Assembly: GCA_011947345.1 (NCBI GenBank)
Contig: JAAVTG010000079.1
Location: forward strand, 1 to 17,818
Reading direction: 5' to 3'
Origin: Phytophthora quininea
Taxonomy: Eukaryota; Oomycota; Peronosporomycetes; Peronosporales; Peronosporaceae
DNA length: 17,818 nt
A program made the translations under genes and the position numbers. Shown piece after piece: positions 16,339 through 17,818 of the stretch. Every line of letters starts with the position of its first letter. Within the stretch, counting starts at the first letter, position 1. The notes beneath the pieces were generated by a model. That model was given only the letters and a program-made list of their open reading frames with translations, did not search any database and was not told the origin of the DNA.

Positions 16339-17631
16339 GCTGCTAGCGCTCGGTTCTTCCTGCGGGAATTTCGTTCTGAGGTCTGGTCGTGCGGGCCGAT
16401 GGCAGACGGGACAACTAGCCGTTGAAGAGTGGGATCATTTGACAGCAGGTGCAGGTCATGTTGACCAAATAGGTAGCTGATCCGGGGCATGTGATTGGAA
16501 CCAAGGCCGTTGCGGACGGTTGAATCGGGCTCCGCACGCAACAGGAGTGAAGCCCTCGCTTGCGAGGCTTTATTGGCGACAACGGGGTTTTGTAGTTTCC
16601 CGGCGCGGCACGAAACCGTTGGTACGCGAACGAAAGTTTTGGAGGACGTTTGTTACCCGGTTGAAAGGGGATCCCAGCCTTGGCTATCGTCACTGTCGAG
16701 AAGCTCTAGCTGCAAGAGGCACGACGGCAATACTACCTGTCATCTGGGTGAGCCAGCAGGTCATATGGAGCGCGATGAGTCTTTTACACGGATTCTTAGG
16801 TGGCACCTACCAATACAGATGCTGCCGAACTCCCATGGCGACGCTGCACTGCACAGCGTTCCTAGCAGTCAGTTCTCCACAGTCCGTGTCGTCTCGTGAA
16901 GCTACTTCGACGCTGGACAGGGAGAAAGGTGGCAGTCGTGCGAAGCCTCCGCAGACGGCGCTGGGTCTGGAAGACGAGGAGCTCCAGGCCGATCGCACTT
17001 CACTAAACACGCGAAACACATGCTGCAGAGTGCCTCGCGTTATCCGCACGCGAGCACGATCGGCATACGTATCCGTTCATTAGAAAACCCTACGTGTTTG
17101 GTCATTCCTAGCATTTTCCGAGGGTATACAAAACATAGTATAACCCCCATTTCAGACGGGACGGTGTTTCGCAACGGCTCCCACGTCGCCGACACTCGTC
17201 GCCAAGTAATGCCCTGTCGACTCGGCAGTGCCGAGTGCTACACGAGCAGGTCGCATCAAGTGCTCGATCCTCCGACGCCGGACTGCTCTGGAGAGGGGTA
17301 GCTACGTGTCCCGTCAGCTCAGCTCACCACGGTCGTGTCTTTTCAGCGGGAAAGCTGCAACACCAAGCTGCCGTGCTTGGACAGGCAGAGTGTCGCTGCA
17401 GCGTGGCGTCCGCCCTCTGCTCTTCCTCGGGAGTGTATCGGAAGAAGGCCGAGCTTTGCTGCCGTCGCTTTTCGCAGCAGCGTTCACATCTCGCGCAGCG
17501 TGCTGCCGCCGCAATCAGCCGAATGGACTCGCTCAAGGATCGATAGACTCTCGCCAACGCTGCAACTCGACGTCGCCATCCGAGAGCCAGGGAAAGCGCT
17601 CCATTTCCGAAGGCTGGGCACCGTCAGATGA
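16339..17631. other. Region upstream of PI4K without a secure gene
   Basis: No frame here shows a recognisable domain. It should contain the PI4K promoter: CCAAT in the minus orientation lies near 16492-16496 (about 155 bases upstream of the ATG) and near 16571-16575. Visible structures are a near-palindrome around 16552-16570 (AGCCCTCGC/GCGAGGCT), an interrupted inverted repeat GGGTATAC...GTATAACCC at about 17123-17146, and a perfect 8-bp-arm palindrome at 17220-17236. A Cys/Pro-rich minus-strand frame (16415-16693) and a longer plus-strand frame (16520-17083) are open, but nothing supports either as a gene. Confidence 0.4.
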
Positions 17632-17818
17632 AGCACAGACCCGGTCCAGCTCGTGCATCCTCGACGCTCTGCAAGGTTTCCTGACCTCTATCCGTTGGCG
17701 GTGCAGTGCAAGTTGCCCCAGATCACGGTGTTCGTCATTGACTGCACCGCGCGGAATATCATCCAATCGACAGGGCTTATAGACTCACTTGAATGGAGTA
17801 TACCCGCGCTAGGTGCGA
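17632..17818 (+). CDS. Possible exon leaving the window, unrecognised
   Basis: A plus-strand frame stays open from 17632 to the window end (62 codons) and reads like a folded protein, with FPDLYPLAVQCKLPQITV and FVIDCTARNII. The frame upstream (17335-17631) ends in a TGA just before it. A link to the preceding frame would need read-through, an intron or an indel, all possible given the indels elsewhere. No family is recognised. The opposite strand is also partly open here, so the call is weak. Confidence 0.25.

Noticed and set aside
16552..16570. Hairpin as a tRNA or Rho-independent terminator
   Set aside because: No cloverleaf can be drawn around it and no U-tract follows; bacterial-type terminators are not expected here.
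16415..16693. 92-residue Cys/Pro-rich minus-strand frame
   Set aside because: No domain or signal peptide is recognisable and the plus strand is also open; kept only as a remark in the intergenic entry.
16520..17083. 187-residue plus-strand frame upstream of PI4K
   Set aside because: Arg/Ser/Thr-rich composition with no motif or hydrophobic pattern; open frames are common by chance in GC-rich DNA.

Overview
The window looks like a gene-dense nuclear region of an oomycete, probably a Phytophthora or downy-mildew type genome. This is inferred from compact genes, very short GT-AG introns with CTAAC/CTGAC-type branch sites (51, 64 and 89 bp), a Stealth-type GlcNAc-phosphotransferase, a type III-beta PI 4-kinase and degenerate ankyrin-type genes beside a Ty1/copia element. 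No species can be named from the sequence alone.

Layout: (1) 1-816 (+) is the 3' end of a GNPTAB/Stealth-like GlcNAc-1-phosphotransferase with EF-hand, CR4 and a C-terminal membrane segment. (2) 1213-1839 (-) is a small nuclear coiled-coil protein, possibly akirin-like, converging on the first gene. (3) About 2190-3000 (+) is a gene ending in a SPOC domain, divergent from (2), broken by small indels and containing a 51-bp intron. (4) About 3124-10326 (-) is an ankyrin-type gene split by a 4.68-kb copia retrotransposon fragment (4350-9031). The fragment is flanked by two apparently identical 390-bp direct repeats (3960-4349 and 9032-9421) that are host ankyrin coding sequence, not LTRs. (5) 10796-12255 (-) holds a second, internally deleted ankyrin paralogue that runs into an unrecognised protein. 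(6) 12307-16338 (-) is a two-exon PI4K-beta gene with a very long Ser/acidic insertion in the kinase N-lobe. (7) 16339-17818 has no secure gene except a possible frame that leaves the window on the + strand.

The main observation is the topology host 5' part - 390-bp repeat - copia - 390-bp repeat - host 3' part. The ankyrin frame runs into each repeat from its own flank. The repeat therefore behaves like a target-site duplication about 80 times longer than the 4-6 bp normal for LTR elements. The element is truncated in RNase H and has no 3' LTR, which suggests capture of a copia fragment at a break, or a misassembly.

A second window-wide pattern is that nearly every frame break can be explained by a one-base error, usually in a homopolymer run. 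This includes breaks inside the highly conserved PI4K and in the retroelement. Much of the apparent pseudogenisation may therefore be sequencing error. The exceptions are two true in-frame nonsense codons in the ankyrin gene (present in both repeat copies) and the internal deletion in the second ankyrin paralogue.
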